Positions 46,055 to 57,805 are shown, numbered from the stretch's first letter. The stretch is 64,000 nucleotides of DNA from Bugula neritina (GCA_964035545.1 CAXIUT010000077.1:1-64000), one strand, 5' to 3'. Made by a program: numbers and translations. Notes: generated from the sequence alone by a model not told the origin.

Positions 46055-46354
46055 ATGAAAAAAGGACAAGAAGAACACTAAAAAAGAAAATCAAGACAAT
46101 CTGTTGACGTCTAATTTTAACAAGATAGTCCAGTCAAATCTCTAATAGATTTTGGTAGCTAAAAATAATTAGGCAGGGTGCCTAAAAATGTTTAAACTAA
46201 AATAGATAGTTTAAATAAAAAGATTAATATCTTACTAGTAATTGTAGTTTTACTAATTGTTTTAATAATTGGAAATATATATCTAACTTTGCAGATTTAA
46301 AATAATAAAGCCAATATCGATATTACATAAGTAGTTAACAATATAAATAAATGA
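46055..46354 (+). CDS. small single-pass membrane protein
   Basis: Not recognised. 99 residues: a charged N-terminal half (KRKSRQSVDVEFEQDSPVKS), a heptad-like stretch (VETKIDSLNKKIN) and one strong membrane helix (ILLVIVVLLIVLIIGNIYL), then a short tail. ATG at 46055, TGA at 46352. The layout resembles a tail-anchored coiled-coil protein. Alternatively it is the first exon of a longer gene. It is 37 bp from the stop of the next, convergent gene. Confidence 0.5.
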
Positions 46355-46391
46355 TTAATTAAAAAATTATTTGTCAATAATGTTAAAACTA

Positions 46392-46928
46392 TCATTTTGT
46401 ACTCTTTTTTCTTCTACTTATCACTGATTATTTAGTTGTAGCTTTTTTTATTGGATCCTTAGCAGTATTCTCCTGATTTTGAGTCATATTTTTTATTTAT
46501 TTTTTCATTTTTTAAGATAGCTTTGTCATTTAATCAGTTTTTTGTTTGTTTAATAAAAAATTAACCTGATTTTGCATTGAAAGAATCTTCCTCTAAGAAC
46601 AATATTTTTCATTCTATTTCACTTAACCTTCCATACTAATCTTGTTTTCTAACTATTTATACTTAAGCATCAACTGTTTATGTTCTTTTTCCAGCTAGAA
46701 ATACTAACTTTTAGCTTTCCCCAAATGATCTTTAAACTTCCCTATCACACCATTCTTAAACTAAATTTCATCAGTCAGTTATTTTTCTTTTAGCTCCTTT
46801 AGTCTTATATTCTGTTCATACTTACCTTGTTCATCAATAAGATCTCTAGCAAGTATGACAAGACAGTTGATTTTTTACTCTTTATCTATACCATGAGTGT
46901 CATCTAAAAGTTGATTGAGTATATTCAT
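46392..46928 (-). CDS. coiled-coil protein
   Basis: Not recognised. 178 residues in one frame, ATG at 46928. It is helical and very rich in Lys, Glu and Gln, with heptad pattern through most of its length (NIRLKELKEKELTDEIEFKN; LEKEHKQLMLKYKELENKIS), and a basic C-terminus (SRRKKSTK). No membrane segment. It is divergent from Arp8 across 100 bp. Any structural role is inference. Confidence 0.6.
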
Positions 46929-47028
46929 TTTATGGTATTTCTTTTTGGCGCGTTAAAGAGACAAGGTAAAATCACTGTTTGTTTTTGCGCTCATATATTA
47001 TTAAAAATTATTGGTGATCATCTCTATT

Positions 47029-48743
47029 ATGGCAGAATCCAAAGAAGCTATGCAAAACACCATCAAAAATCTACAAGCCAAATCCGAATACATCAATAAA
47101 CTTTAAGACAAAGGAAGCAAAACCATTGTACTACAATTAGGTTCACATTCCATCAAAATGGGATTCGCTAATGAAAAAGCTCCCTTCACCATCTTCCCAG
47201 CCATCGCCTATAAAAGCAATCAAATAAAGACCTAAAACAAAATGACTGAAGACTAATTTGACTATGAGTGGTTCAAAGGGTAATACCTCAAGATGGAAGG
47301 CATGCTAAAAGCAGAAGGAGTAATCAGTCAGGACAACAAACCTTTCAAAGGTAAACCAAGAGCCAAACAAGTTGTAACCATCGATCACATTCCTAACTTT
47401 GGGAAAGAGAGGACTGTGCTCTATGGTGACGAGGCGCTGAGAGTTGAAAATCATCCGAATTTCATTTTTAAAAAGGTAAAATTCATCATATAAAGATCAT
47501 TACCCATGGAGGATTAAATATTGCTAATGAATCATAATAAAAACAATGTATTTCTGATCTTGAAAACATTTTGGTGCATCTGATGAAAAATAGAATAAAA
47601 ATACCATAAAAATAATGGTCTCTCTTCAACTGCATCCTCATCATTCCTGATATCTTCATCAGAAGACACATTAAAATGCTCATTCATCTCCTCTTCCATC
47701 GCATTGGCTTCAGAAAAATATATATTCACTTGGAAAGCATCATGGCTTGCTTTGGAACTGCTGTCAGTTCAGCTTGTGTCGTTAATATTGGACATTAAAC
47801 GATCAATATCTGCTGTGTCGATGAAGGAGTCATTGTTCCCAGAACTCTTGTTAGAAAAAACTTTGGAAGCAAAGATATCAGCAAGATCCTTGCCAAACTC
47901 TTTAACGACAGAATAACTGATGCAAATGTAGGTTCACTAAAATACAACAGTGAAAGCGATCTATTTCATATCGATAAAATAAAATAGATAGCATGTGCTA
48001 TCCGAGATCCATAGTAAACAATCAATCGCTTATATGAAATAAATCCCATCCGCAACAACAACGAATATGCTTTACAAATAGCCTATACAGATTCAGTATG
48101 TATCGCTTCTAACTCATTTTTCAATGAAATTTGGAATGCTTTTGAAATGCCCATAGTAAAAGACCCATTCAACCAATATTCTAAATACTATGATTTACAG
48201 GAAGATGAAGAAGATTTTTTTGAATAGTTTTCAGGAGGAGGACATATCTATGAACTAGCATATGATACTCCAGGTATCGATACTGAAATTATTTGCGATC
48301 CTTTTATATACCAACCTATAGAAGAACTTATTATTGCCAGTCTGTTCAGTATCAAAGATAGTGATGTCAGAAAAAGATTTATGGCTAATATTCTTATTAT
48401 TGGAGGAGGGTCTCACATATCAAAGTTATCAGAGTAAATTATACTGAAGTTGAATAAGAAATTGGATAGCAATGGATTAGAAGATAAAGCTTAAATTGCT
48501 CTAGATTTATCTTTGAGAGATATTGCACCTATCTATGCAAGTTGGCTAGGAGGAACAGTGATACCTAAGTTGGATTCTTTGAGAGATTTATGGATCGAGA
48601 GGGGAAAGTATCTTGGCTGTTTGATGGAAGATATTGAAGAGGAAGAAGAAAATGTGCTGGATAAGAAACTTTTTACAAGAAAGGAATAGTCACAAGAATG
48701 GGGAATCAGATATCTAAAAGAGAAAGTGCCATTTATCTGGTGA
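47029..48743 (+). CDS. ARP8: actin-related protein 8 (Arp8)
   Basis: Nuclear actin-related protein of the INO80 chromatin-remodelling complex. 564 residues with a 20-nt intron at 47476-47495. N-terminal KTIVLQLGSHSIKMGFANEK is the Arp8-type opening of the actin fold, followed by a long insertion typical of Arp8. The C-terminal part has ILIIGGGSHISKLSE, YASWLGGTVIPKLDSLRDLW and ends EWGIRYLKEKVPFIW, which matches the end of Arp8 rather than actin or other Arps. A Glu-rich insert (about residues 520-535) is extra. Divergent from a coiled-coil gene (100 bp) and convergent with an amidase gene (64 bp). Confidence 0.85.
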
Positions 48744-48807
48744 AGTGATACTCAAATCATTATTGTAATAGTTATATTTTATAAATATCTCATCAACTTG
48801 ATAACTA

Positions 48808-49641
48808 TCATAAGACTTCTTAAACTTTGTAAAGATCGTTTCTTCTTTGCTTGTAAATTGGAATTTGCTCTCTGACTTCACTTGTCAAATTTGGGTCTAC
48901 ATCATAGTAAGCTATGTCAGGATTCTAATTTAAACTAACTAGGACTCTGCCAAAAGGATCAACAAGAGTTGAATGTCCATAAGCCTGGTAGATATTAGGA
49001 TCTTCTTTGTATTGAGCCACACTGATTCCAGCACAGAAGCAAAGATTATCAACTGCTCTACCTCTGAGAAGTAATTCCCAGTGCATGGGTCCAGTAGTAT
49101 GATTAAATCCCGAAGGATAGATAAGAAATCTGGCATCCTTTTGTGCCATTATCAAATCTAATTAACTAAACCTGATATCTCTGCAAACACCAAGTCCCAT
49201 TTTGCAATATTAAGTATCGAAAATACCTATCTTAGAACCAGCTGTAATGGTTTCAGATTAGGTAAAAGTAATTTTACCTGGAATATTGATATCAAAAAGA
49301 TGAATTTTATCTATTTGTTCTTGAAGCTCTCCATTAGGATTAATCACAAATGCAGTATTGTATAATTTATCTTTTTATCTGCGAGGAATAGTTCCAATTG
49401 CATACATTTTATGTTGTAAGCAAAGTGGTTTAATAGCTTTGAGGGTTGGTGAATCAGAGAAGTCTTATGCGAATTCTTTTAGATAGTTTGTAGTGTATGG
49501 GGCATTACAAATTTCGCCAAGAAGAGAAACATTTGCTCCATTCTATCCAGCAGTGGTTAATGCTTTTGAAATGAACTGAATATTTTATTGTTTGTTTGGT
49601 CCACAGCGAGTTTGAAGAAGAGCTAATTTGAACTTTTTCAT
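48808..49641 (-). CDS. NIT2: omega-amidase / Nit2-type carbon-nitrogen hydrolase, copy 1
   Basis: Nitrilase-superfamily amidase that hydrolyses keto-acid amides such as alpha-ketoglutaramate. 277 residues, the usual length. The catalytic Glu-Lys-Cys triad is present: GEICNAPY (Glu), DKIHLFDI (Lys) and [13 protein letters not shown] (Cys). Also present: [20 protein letters not shown], a Nit2 signature, and [14 protein letters not shown]. The usual Tyr after the catalytic Cys is Arg here. ATG at 49641. No targeting signal, so cytosolic. Tandem with a second copy of the same length, 73 bp away. Confidence 0.9.
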
Positions 49642-49714
49642 AAGATATGTCAAAATAATATCAAATATGATTACCAATAATAATTTCTATAATAAATTTT
49701 AATAAGCAGGATTA

Positions 49715-50548
49715 TCATAAGACCTACTCACACTTGTAGAGATCTGTTCTTCTTTGGGGATAAATAGGAAGTTGCTCTCTTATTTCTGTTGTCAAATTTG
49801 GGTCTACATCGTAGTATGCTATGTCAGGATTTTCATCAAGACTGACAAGAACTTTACCATTTGGATCAACTAAAGTTGAATGTCCCCAAGATTGGTACAT
49901 ATTTGGATCTTATTTATATTGTGCGACTGCAACTCCTGTGCTAAAGCATAAGTTATTTAAGGCTCTCCATCTAAGCAAGAGTTACCAGTGTAAAGGTCCA
50001 GTAGTTTGATTAAAGCTTCCAGGATAAATCAAAAATTTAGCTCCTTTTTGTGCCATAATAAGAGCTAACTCACTGAATCTGATATCATAACATATGCCTA
50101 GTCCCATTTTACAATATTATGTATCAAATACACATATTTTTGAACCAGGACTAATCGTTTCTGATTAGACATAAGTAATTTTCCCTGGAATATTGATATC
50201 AAAAAGATGAATTTTATCATATTGTTCCTGAAGTTATCCACTAGGATTGATCACAAATGCTGTGTTGTAGAGTTTTTCATTAGAACGACGAGGAATAGTG
50301 CCAATTGCATACATTTTGTATTGAAGACAAAGAGGCTTAATGGCTTTTAAGGTCGGAGAATCAGAAAAATCTTAAGCAAATTATTGGAAATATTGTTTCA
50401 TGTAAGGAGAATTACAAATTTCACCAAGGATAGAAACATTAGCTCCATTCTATCCTGCAGTAGTTAGAGCTTTAGATATGTATTGAATATTTTATTGTTT
50501 GTTGGCGACACAGCGAGTCTGAAGTAGAGCTAGCTTAAACTTTTTCAT
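49715..50548 (-). CDS. NIT2: omega-amidase / Nit2-type carbon-nitrogen hydrolase, copy 2
   Basis: 277 residues, same length and domain order as copy 1, with many substitutions, so an older duplication. The triad is intact: [16 protein letters not shown] and [13 protein letters not shown]; here the residue after the catalytic Cys is the usual Tyr. FGPMHW-like region reads [16 protein letters not shown], so the AVDN segment has changed. That difference from copy 1 may alter the substrate pocket. ATG at 50548, only 45 bp from the next, divergent gene. Confidence 0.88.
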
Positions 50549-50593
50549 AAGATATGTTATATTAGGAATTATATGATTATCATTATTATAATT

Positions 50594-51334
50594 ATGATTT
50601 TTGGGAGAAAATTGCTAAGGGTATTACCATTGACGACTTTTCCTTTCTCAGCAGCTAAGATGACAGGGAAAACGCTGAAGGGTAATGATACTTTCATAAA
50701 AAATGAGAATATTCGTTTTTATGATGACAAATACCATTTTTAGATGATTCCTCTGTACCCAAAAATAACTCAAAGAACTAAAACAAATTTTTTAATCAAT
50801 GCATAACAAGTAGTCCTTTATATAAAATTTGTTTTGACTTAAAATTCTGAGGTCCATGATGTTAAAACGAAGAAATAAAAAGATCAAAAAGAAGGTGAAA
50901 ATTTATCATTTTCATTCAAATATAGTCAATTAGCACATCTTTTAGATGTATAATTAGGTAGTAATGGTTCAAGAATAATTATTCGATAAAAAGATGAGAA
51001 TGGTTCTAAAACATATCAAAGTTTGGAGGTTAAAGATGACAATAAATCATAAAAAATACATTTGATTTTAAGAAAAACAATATAATAAAAGCAATAAAGT
51101 ATATTGAAAAGTCCTCATTTAATAGATTTCAAACTTAAATACATGGATTACAGAGTTTTTAATATTTTGCTAAAAGTAATTATGATATAAAATTAGAAAA
51201 GTCTTTATGATCTAAGTGGAATGCATCTTAACCATTAATTCAAAACAAGATATGATTTATAAGCTTCAGGAGAAAAGATATTTTATCGTCATAAATAAAA
51301 TTAAGAGGAATCTAAATTATATTTCGAGTAATGA
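50594..51334 (+). CDS. hypothetical mitochondrial protein
   Basis: Frame of 246 residues, ATG at 50594. The N-terminus (MIFGRKLLRVLPLTTFPFSA) looks like a mitochondrial targeting sequence. The next ~140 residues alternate like beta strands (NIRFYDDKYHFEMIPLYPKI; ENLSFSFKYSQLAHLLDVEL) and remind me of Whirly/MRP-type single-stranded nucleic-acid-binding folds, but this is a weak resemblance. The last ~70 codons overlap the start of the pseudokinase frame and are probably not all real, so the true 3' end, perhaps near 51130, is uncertain. Confidence 0.45.
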
Positions 51335-52827
51335 TAATGAATACTCATATGAATCAAATTATTTATACAGATAAACTATTATTATTACCAATAAAAATGG
51401 GTCTATAGAAATCAAAAGCTCTTAATTTTAAGTGGATTGATCGCTATGAACTAATAGATACAGATGATAATGATAAACTTCTCAAGTTGATGTCTCGTGT
51501 TGGATAATCTGAATATTTAGGTAAATAATTTCCATGCTACGGATAGTCAATGGTCAGAAGAATGTAAGTCACTATCGATAGAAAAGTATTAAATCCTTGT
51601 ATTTATCTAATGAAGTTAGTAAGAGTAGGCATTAAAACATAAACTTTGAATTGCAACTAAAGTAAAATATTTTGTTTGATTTGGAAAAAACCTGCTAAAA
51701 CATTAAAGTAATAAAGTATTTATCGTAAATTTCGAAATGATAAATTTAGTAACTAAGATCTTCTATGTATTCTTTAGTCATGCGTAAAAGCTTTAAACTA
51801 TCTACGATAAATGTAACAATATCACACTAAAATATCTTCCAGCAATATCTATATCAATGAAGATAGAACTATATTACTTGGTGATCCATGGCTTCTCAAC
51901 TAAAATGATTTCAACTAAAATATGCATGGTAATACCTATCCCAGTCCTTAAAAGATTTTACATAAAAATGGGTATATCAAGTAGTATGATCTATTTACTT
52001 CTGATTTATATTCTTTGGGAATTTGCTTGCTCTAGATGTACTATCTAGAACACATGGATATTGTTTATTAAAAAGGATATAAAAGAGTTTTGGAGACTAA
52101 ATTGATATAAAAGATTCAAGGTATTCGGTCAAGATAATTAAGAAGAAAAATGAAAATATTGCTTTCACATTAGGCTGGTAGAAGAAATCAAATTTTAAAG
52201 GAGTTATTGCTAATTGAAAGCAAAAGTGATAAATTTATAAGTCTTGAGAAAGATTCTTTTAAAAAAGAATATCTAAAAAGTATGCTAATAACATCTTAAG
52301 TCAAGACAGTTAAAGTAAGTCAACAAAATTATGAACCAGGAGATAACACTATAAACAGAGTCAATCCAAACAACTTGTCTTAGATAAGTTCTGACACAGT
52401 TAGATAAAAAAAATAACCTATAAAACTTATAAACATGAATGAAGTATAACAAAACAGAAGAATAACTCCTGATTTTGTTCAGCCTAATCCTAGACAGTAA
52501 AGACCGATCGAAGTACAACCTCAAAAGGTAACATTTACATTTAAAAAATAAGTTTTTGAAGATAATGATAAATCTATCAGTTCGATAGCTAAACAAGATG
52601 GAGATGGAGACTATAGCCGTGATAATATTCAACTATAGTTATTTGAATATTAGAAGAAACATTAAGGAAAAAAGTATGTAAAAAGAAGTCAAATCGAAAA
52701 GAAGTCTTTGGATTTAATATAAGAACAAAGAAATTAATCAGTTCATTCCAGGTTTTATGAAGAAAAAGGAAATAAATTTAGTTTTAGTAATGCTAAAAGA
52801 GAAGAACGAAAATAAAATGATCTTTGA
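51207..52827 (+). CDS. divergent pseudokinase
   Basis: About 539 residues, ATG at 51207 to TGA at 52825. One extra base in the T4 run 51426-51429 has to be assumed; otherwise the frame starts at 51337 (496 residues). The C-lobe of a protein kinase is recognisable: LCILESCVKALNYLREMEQY, then SSSNIYI (catalytic loop), LLGDPWLL (in place of DFG) and FTSDLYSLGICLLEMYYLE (helix F region). The HRD motif is YHTK..., without the catalytic Asp, so it is probably inactive. The C-terminal ~200 residues are charged and disordered. It resembles the partial gene at 63494, suggesting a family of such proteins. Confidence 0.6.
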
Positions 52828-52989
52828 AAGTTTAAGATGATAGTATATTTGTGACAGAATCAACAATAATGACTTATTTTTAAACATATTTTATGAAAAT
52901 GTTTCTTATTTTCATTCAATAAATTGATAGATTAAGTACTTTTAAAAATATTAAGATAGTTAATAAAGATATTGATATTTTGACATCAA

Positions 52990-54005
52990 TCATTCTTTCT
53001 TTTAGCTAAACTTTGGATGAATAGCATTTTTAGCAAGTTATCCTTTCTTCAACTTATTTTCATACTCTTCAGGAGAAATCAATCTTTTTTAATCAAAAAC
53101 TCCTTAAGGTATAGCGAAGGGACTAAATAATATATAATTTACTGATACTATTTTCTATTAGGCTGTTTTCCTCCATATTTCTACTCAACTTGAGAAGGAT
53201 CAATATTGTCAAAAATAGTTTTTTAAGTCTTTTCTTTAGATATTTTAATCTTATCAACGGTTACTTGATCCAAGAAAGCTGACACCATTTTCCAAGTGAA
53301 ATAGATAGTTCCTGGAGCATTGACAACAAACATTTTATAGAGTCTTCCCCCATAATTCTGTGACATCTTCTGAGTTGACCCCTTAATAGCTGAAATAGGA
53401 ATATCTGTTATTCCCATACCTCCAAGATCATAGATAATGTTCCAACTCTAAACCTGACCAGGAATAAACATTGTTTCAATTATTTTTTCATGAACATAGA
53501 TAGTAGCTATAGTAGCTGTTTCAATATCTTTAGCATCAAACATTGTAGCATTAAAGACCAAAACGGGTCTGAAATTTTTATCTCGACCGCATGGATAAAA
53601 ATATCCACCTTTCTAAATAGCTAATAAAGTACGATCAACTTCTATGCTCTTGAGAAATCAGCAGGAAGGTATGTTTTTTTGAATTAAAGGTGATTATTCA
53701 TCACTTCGAGACAATCTTTAGGTTTATATCCACATCCTTGAAGGAAGAGTAGGAGTCTTTGCTCATCGAAAAATTCTTTGTTATATTGTATTTTGTTTTT
53801 TGCAACATATTCATAGAATTATTTGAGTTTCTTTTGTTAGTATTAATCATGTTTGATCTGTCCGAAGTAAAAGAATCTGCTCCCTTTTTTACCTTCTTCT
53901 GTTTTTTACTATTTCTCTAAGATATATAGATTGATACTGTTTGGGAAGAAGAAATAGGCTCTTTGGTCGACTGCCAGAGGTTCGTATTTTTAGATTGATT
54001 CCATA
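52990..54005 (-). CDS. SEC14/CRAL-TRIO lipid-binding protein
   Basis: Lipid-transfer or lipid-sensing protein. About 329 residues, ATG at 54005 to TGA at 52990. CRAL-TRIO N-region (FFDEQRLLLFLQGCGYKPKD) and lipid-binding domain (GGYFYPCGRDKNFRPVLVFN; then NYGGRLYKMFVVNAPGTIYF and SAFLDQVTVDKIKI) are clear. A 26-nt intron near 53124-53149 links to the C-terminal tail FDEKRLISPEEYENKLKKGE. Two compensating one-base errors are needed, at T4 53940-53943 and A3 53655-53657. No membrane segment or GOLD domain. Probably works at the cytosolic face of membranes; ligand unknown. Confidence 0.82.
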
Positions 54006-54425
54006 AATGTAATTTATACGAGTAAATTCTGAAATTCAATATTTAAATATGATATAGATAAAAGAATTATTTATAAGTTATTTTCATCTGAGAAACGATA
54101 AAGATCATATCTAGAGTTAAAATAATGAAATAACAGATTATATTTGTTTAAGCTATTTTTATTTTATTTCTATTCTAAATTATATCATACTTTTTGTCTT
54201 TATTAGTAAAATAGAAAGAAAATCTTTGATTTAATCTTCTCAGATTTTATCAATTTTATTAATTAAAAAAATACTCTATTATTATGATATTTCAATATAT
54301 TATTTCATAGTTAAATCTTCAAATCTTAAGAATTATTTGTTAATTTCTTTTAAAGATGAAAGATAAGAGATAAAAAATGATTCAATTTTGAATTAATTGT
54401 GACGCCATAGTTATAAATTGATTCC
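54006..54425. other. divergent intergenic region
   Basis: 420 bp, very AT-rich, between the SEC14 and isocitrate dehydrogenase starts. No repeat, RNA gene or recognisable element seen. Confidence 0.5.
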
Positions 54426-55690
54426 ATGAAGAAAGAGAGAATAAACGTTGCTTTTCCTATAGTTTAAATGGATGGAGACTAAATGACAAGAGTCATTTGG
54501 AGAATCATTAAATAATAGCTAATTCTACCCTTTGTTGACGTTTCCATTCGCTATTTTGACCTAGGAATGGAAAATAGAGATGCGACGAATGACAAAGTTA
54601 CTATTGAAGCAGCTGAAGCCATGAAAATATTCAAAGTAGGAATCAAATGTGCAACCATTACGCCAGATTAGGCTCGAGTTAAAGAATTCAAGTTAAAAAA
54701 AATGTGGAAAAGTCCCAATGGAACCATCCGCAATATTTTAAATGGCACAGTCTTCAGAGAGCCTATAATCATAAAAAACATCCCGAGGCTAGTAGGTGGC
54801 TGGAAATTGCCTATCGTTATAGGAAGACATGCCTTTGGAGATCAATATAAAGCAACAGATATGAAAGTTGATGAACCTGGAACTTTATAAATCAAATTCA
54901 AGGCTAAGAGTGGGAAGGAGTAGACGATATAGGTGTATAAATTTTAGAAATCTGGAGGTGTAGGATTGGCTATGTATAATACAGACGAAAGTATTGAAAA
55001 TTTTGCTGATAGTTGCTTTAAATATGCTTTAAATCGAAATTATCCTCTCTATTTTACAACTAAAAATACCATTTTGAAAGCCTATGATGGACGTTTCAAG
55101 GATATTTTCCAGAAAATGTACTAAACTAAATACAAAAAATAATTTTAATAAAAGAAAATATGGTATTAACACAGACTAATTGATGATATGGTCGCTTATA
55201 TGATGAAATCATAGGGTGGATATGTTTGGGCTTGTAAAAATTACGATGGAGATGTTCAAAGTGATTGTGTTGCCCAAGGTATTATCACTTCTATGTAGGA
55301 TATGGATCATTAGGACTGATGACTTCTGTTTTGATATCTCCTGATGGAGTTGTCTAATCTGAAGCTGCTCATGGAACTGTTACTAGACATTATAGACAAT
55401 GGCAACAGGGAAAGGAAACTTCTACTAACTCTATTGCTAGTATCTATGCCTGGACTAGAGGATTACTGCATCGTGCAACTTTAGATAATAATGAGTTTTT
55501 GAAGATTTTTGTTTAAAAAATGTAAAGAAGCGTCATAGCTACAGTTGAAAAAGGATTTATGACAAAAGATTTGGCTATGATAGTATATGGTACAAGCGAT
55601 TTGAAGAGAAATCAATATTGTGAGACAATAGAGTTTATAAAGAAGGTGAGAGAGGTCTATGAACTGAACGTAAACAATCCTAGTTTATGA
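54426..55690 (+). CDS. IDH1: NADP-dependent isocitrate dehydrogenase
   Basis: Oxidises isocitrate to 2-oxoglutarate with NADP+. 414 residues, full length for the eukaryotic NADP enzyme, with a 20-nt intron at 55279-55298. Substrate-binding and catalytic segments are intact: [72 protein letters not shown] and [11 protein letters not shown]. The start [20 protein letters not shown] has no targeting peptide, so probably cytosolic. Five UAR codons fall on invariant Glu positions (for example 54465-54467 and 54480-54482), the strongest evidence in the window for UAR=Glu. Confidence 0.96.
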
Positions 55691-55814
55691 TGTTAGATTC
55701 AATATGTATTTATTTATTTTAAGAGTTTATAGATTTATTATTAAGATAAGTTTTAAAAAAGTATTTAATTAGATGGTAGTCTGTGATTTATTCTTTTTGT
55801 AATATTTTTGATTT

Positions 55815-57279
55815 ATGGATTTAAAAAAGGAGTCAGATTAAAAAAGTGAATTAGTTCCTAAAGAATAGCAAAATGAGAAAGAAAAAGGATAGAGTGGGAA
55901 AGTTCCTAATCCCAAGAGAGTCGAAATGATGAAGAAATACCTTGCCTAGAAAGAAAAGAAACAGTACTCATATTTAAATTCAGTCCTGATAGGAAAATAA
56001 TGGACTATTGGAAAGCTCTTTTAGATAAACATTAATATTGGGATTACAAACCAACTCTTAGAGAATATTAAGAACAAAAACCTGGAAGTATTGAACCAAA
56101 AAGATAAGTTAAAGATGTCGAACAAGAACCTTTAAAACTACCAAAACAAGAATTATATTGGTCAGATATTGATCTTAACAAAGACAATGAACTTTAATAA
56201 GTAAATCTTATCTCAATCAGATGTATCAGCTATTGACCAACAACTATGTTGAAGACACTTAAAGCACCTATAGATTTGATTATTCACGACCTTTTCTGAG
56301 ATGGGCGTTAACTCCACCAGGATACAGACCTGAGTGGCTAGTCGGCATCCGAGATGAGAACAAAATGTTAGTTGCTTGCATAACTGGAGTGCCTGTAACT
56401 GTTCTTGTAGAAAAAGATAAAATCAAAATGGCTTAGATTAATTATTTGTGTGTTCATAAAAAAGAAAGAGAAAGCAAGTTAGCTGCTTTTTTGATATCCT
56501 AAGTTACTAGAAGAGTTAATTTAAGAGATAAATGGCAGGCTGTACTCATTCTGATAGTTAGATTTATACATCAGGGAAGAATTTACCAACTCCATTTACT
56601 AGAGCTACTTATTATCATAGATCTATTAATCCTAAAAAGTTGATTTAGGTTAAATTTTCAGCTTTGACCCAGAATCAGACTTTACCTATGGTCAAAAAAC
56701 TTTATCATATACCTGATTAATTAACTCTTGAGTTAAGACCTATGGTTAAAGGTGACGTCTTTGGAGTAGCCAAACTGTTAAATTAAGGCCTTTCGTAAAA
56801 ATTAATTAACCAAGAAAATGTGTTTTAAAATTCCATTACACTGACTAATAAGTGAAACACTATTTTCTACCAAGAGAGAAGATAGTGTATACTTATGTAA
56901 TAAGCAAAAATGAAGTGGAAAATGGCAAGAAAAAAGTCAAAGTCACAGACTTCCTATCATTCTATTCTTTACCTTCCCATGTTATGAACAACCCAAAACA
57001 CAACATGCTTTATGTAACTTTTGAATAATTTAGGCCTGTTATTCATTTTATAATTTTGCTACTACAGTCCCATACAACTAGTTAATCAAAAATGCATTAA
57101 TTTTAGCTAAAAAGTAAGGTTTTGATGTTTACAACTGTTTAAATTTGATGGACAACTCAGCAGCTTTCCAAGACCTACACTTTCAAACAGGTGATGGCAT
57201 TCTAAACTATTATCTATACAACTGGGTCATGGAGAGGAGAAAAATCGAGCCCAACTAGCTAGGAGTGGTTCTCTTTTGA
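55815..57279 (+). CDS. NMT: glycylpeptide N-myristoyltransferase
   Basis: Transfers myristate to N-terminal glycine of proteins. About 468 residues, usual length. Acyl-CoA half: [35 protein letters not shown]; peptide half: [60 protein letters not shown] and [12 protein letters not shown]. The C-terminus VVLF corresponds to the family's catalytic end (usually ..LQ or similar), slightly different here. Introns of 20 nt at 56201-56220, 56795-56814 and 57014-57033. Two missing bases are inferred at T3 55973-55975 and GG 56534-56535. A possible client starts MGNG at 63494. Confidence 0.92.
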
Positions 57280-57338
57280 TAAGCAACTAAATCAAATCCA
57301 TTAATTATACTATATTCAATACTTAAAGGTGAAGTGAA

Positions 57339-57805
57339 TCAGATAAGATTTTTATCACTGAGAAGTTTTTGCAAAGATTCATCTTTATGCATTTCCTGGA
57401 GAATATTGCTTCCTCCAATTAATTATCCATCGATGTATAGTTGAGGATAAGTGGGCCAGTTGCGATATTGCTTGACTTCTTATCTAACTATGGGATTATC
57501 CAGAATGTTGATGGCTTTATATTCTGTAAGTCCTGAATATATTGACTACTACCATATTTTTTAAGAAGTTCAACTACGAAATTAGAGTATCCACACATGG
57601 GAGAGTGAGGAGTACCTTTCATGAAGAGAACTACGTTGTTTTACTTGACCCATTTATCAATGATAAGTTGTGCATTTTATTTTGTTATTTCTGTGGGTTT
57701 GTTATCGTCGTTTTCGTTGTCTTAAGAGAAACGGAAGTGAGATTGGGAAGCAAGGACTGGTCGGTTGAAATTTATAATAGTTCTTTTGAAAAGGTTAGAT
57801 AGCAT
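57339..57805 (-). CDS. GLRX5: mitochondrial monothiol glutaredoxin
   Basis: Glutaredoxin of the Grx5 type, which carries and passes on [2Fe-2S] clusters. 148 residues, 20-nt intron at 57533-57552. The first ~30 residues (MLSNLFKRTIINFNRPVLAS) form a mitochondrial presequence. Core: VVLFMKGTPHSPMCGYSNFV with the active site CGYS (usual CGFS), RNWPTYPQLYIDGELIGGSN and a C-terminal helix. A single active-site Cys marks it as monothiol. The glutathione-binding WPT-P and GG motifs are present. Convergent with the myristoyltransferase gene (60 bp). Confidence 0.93.
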
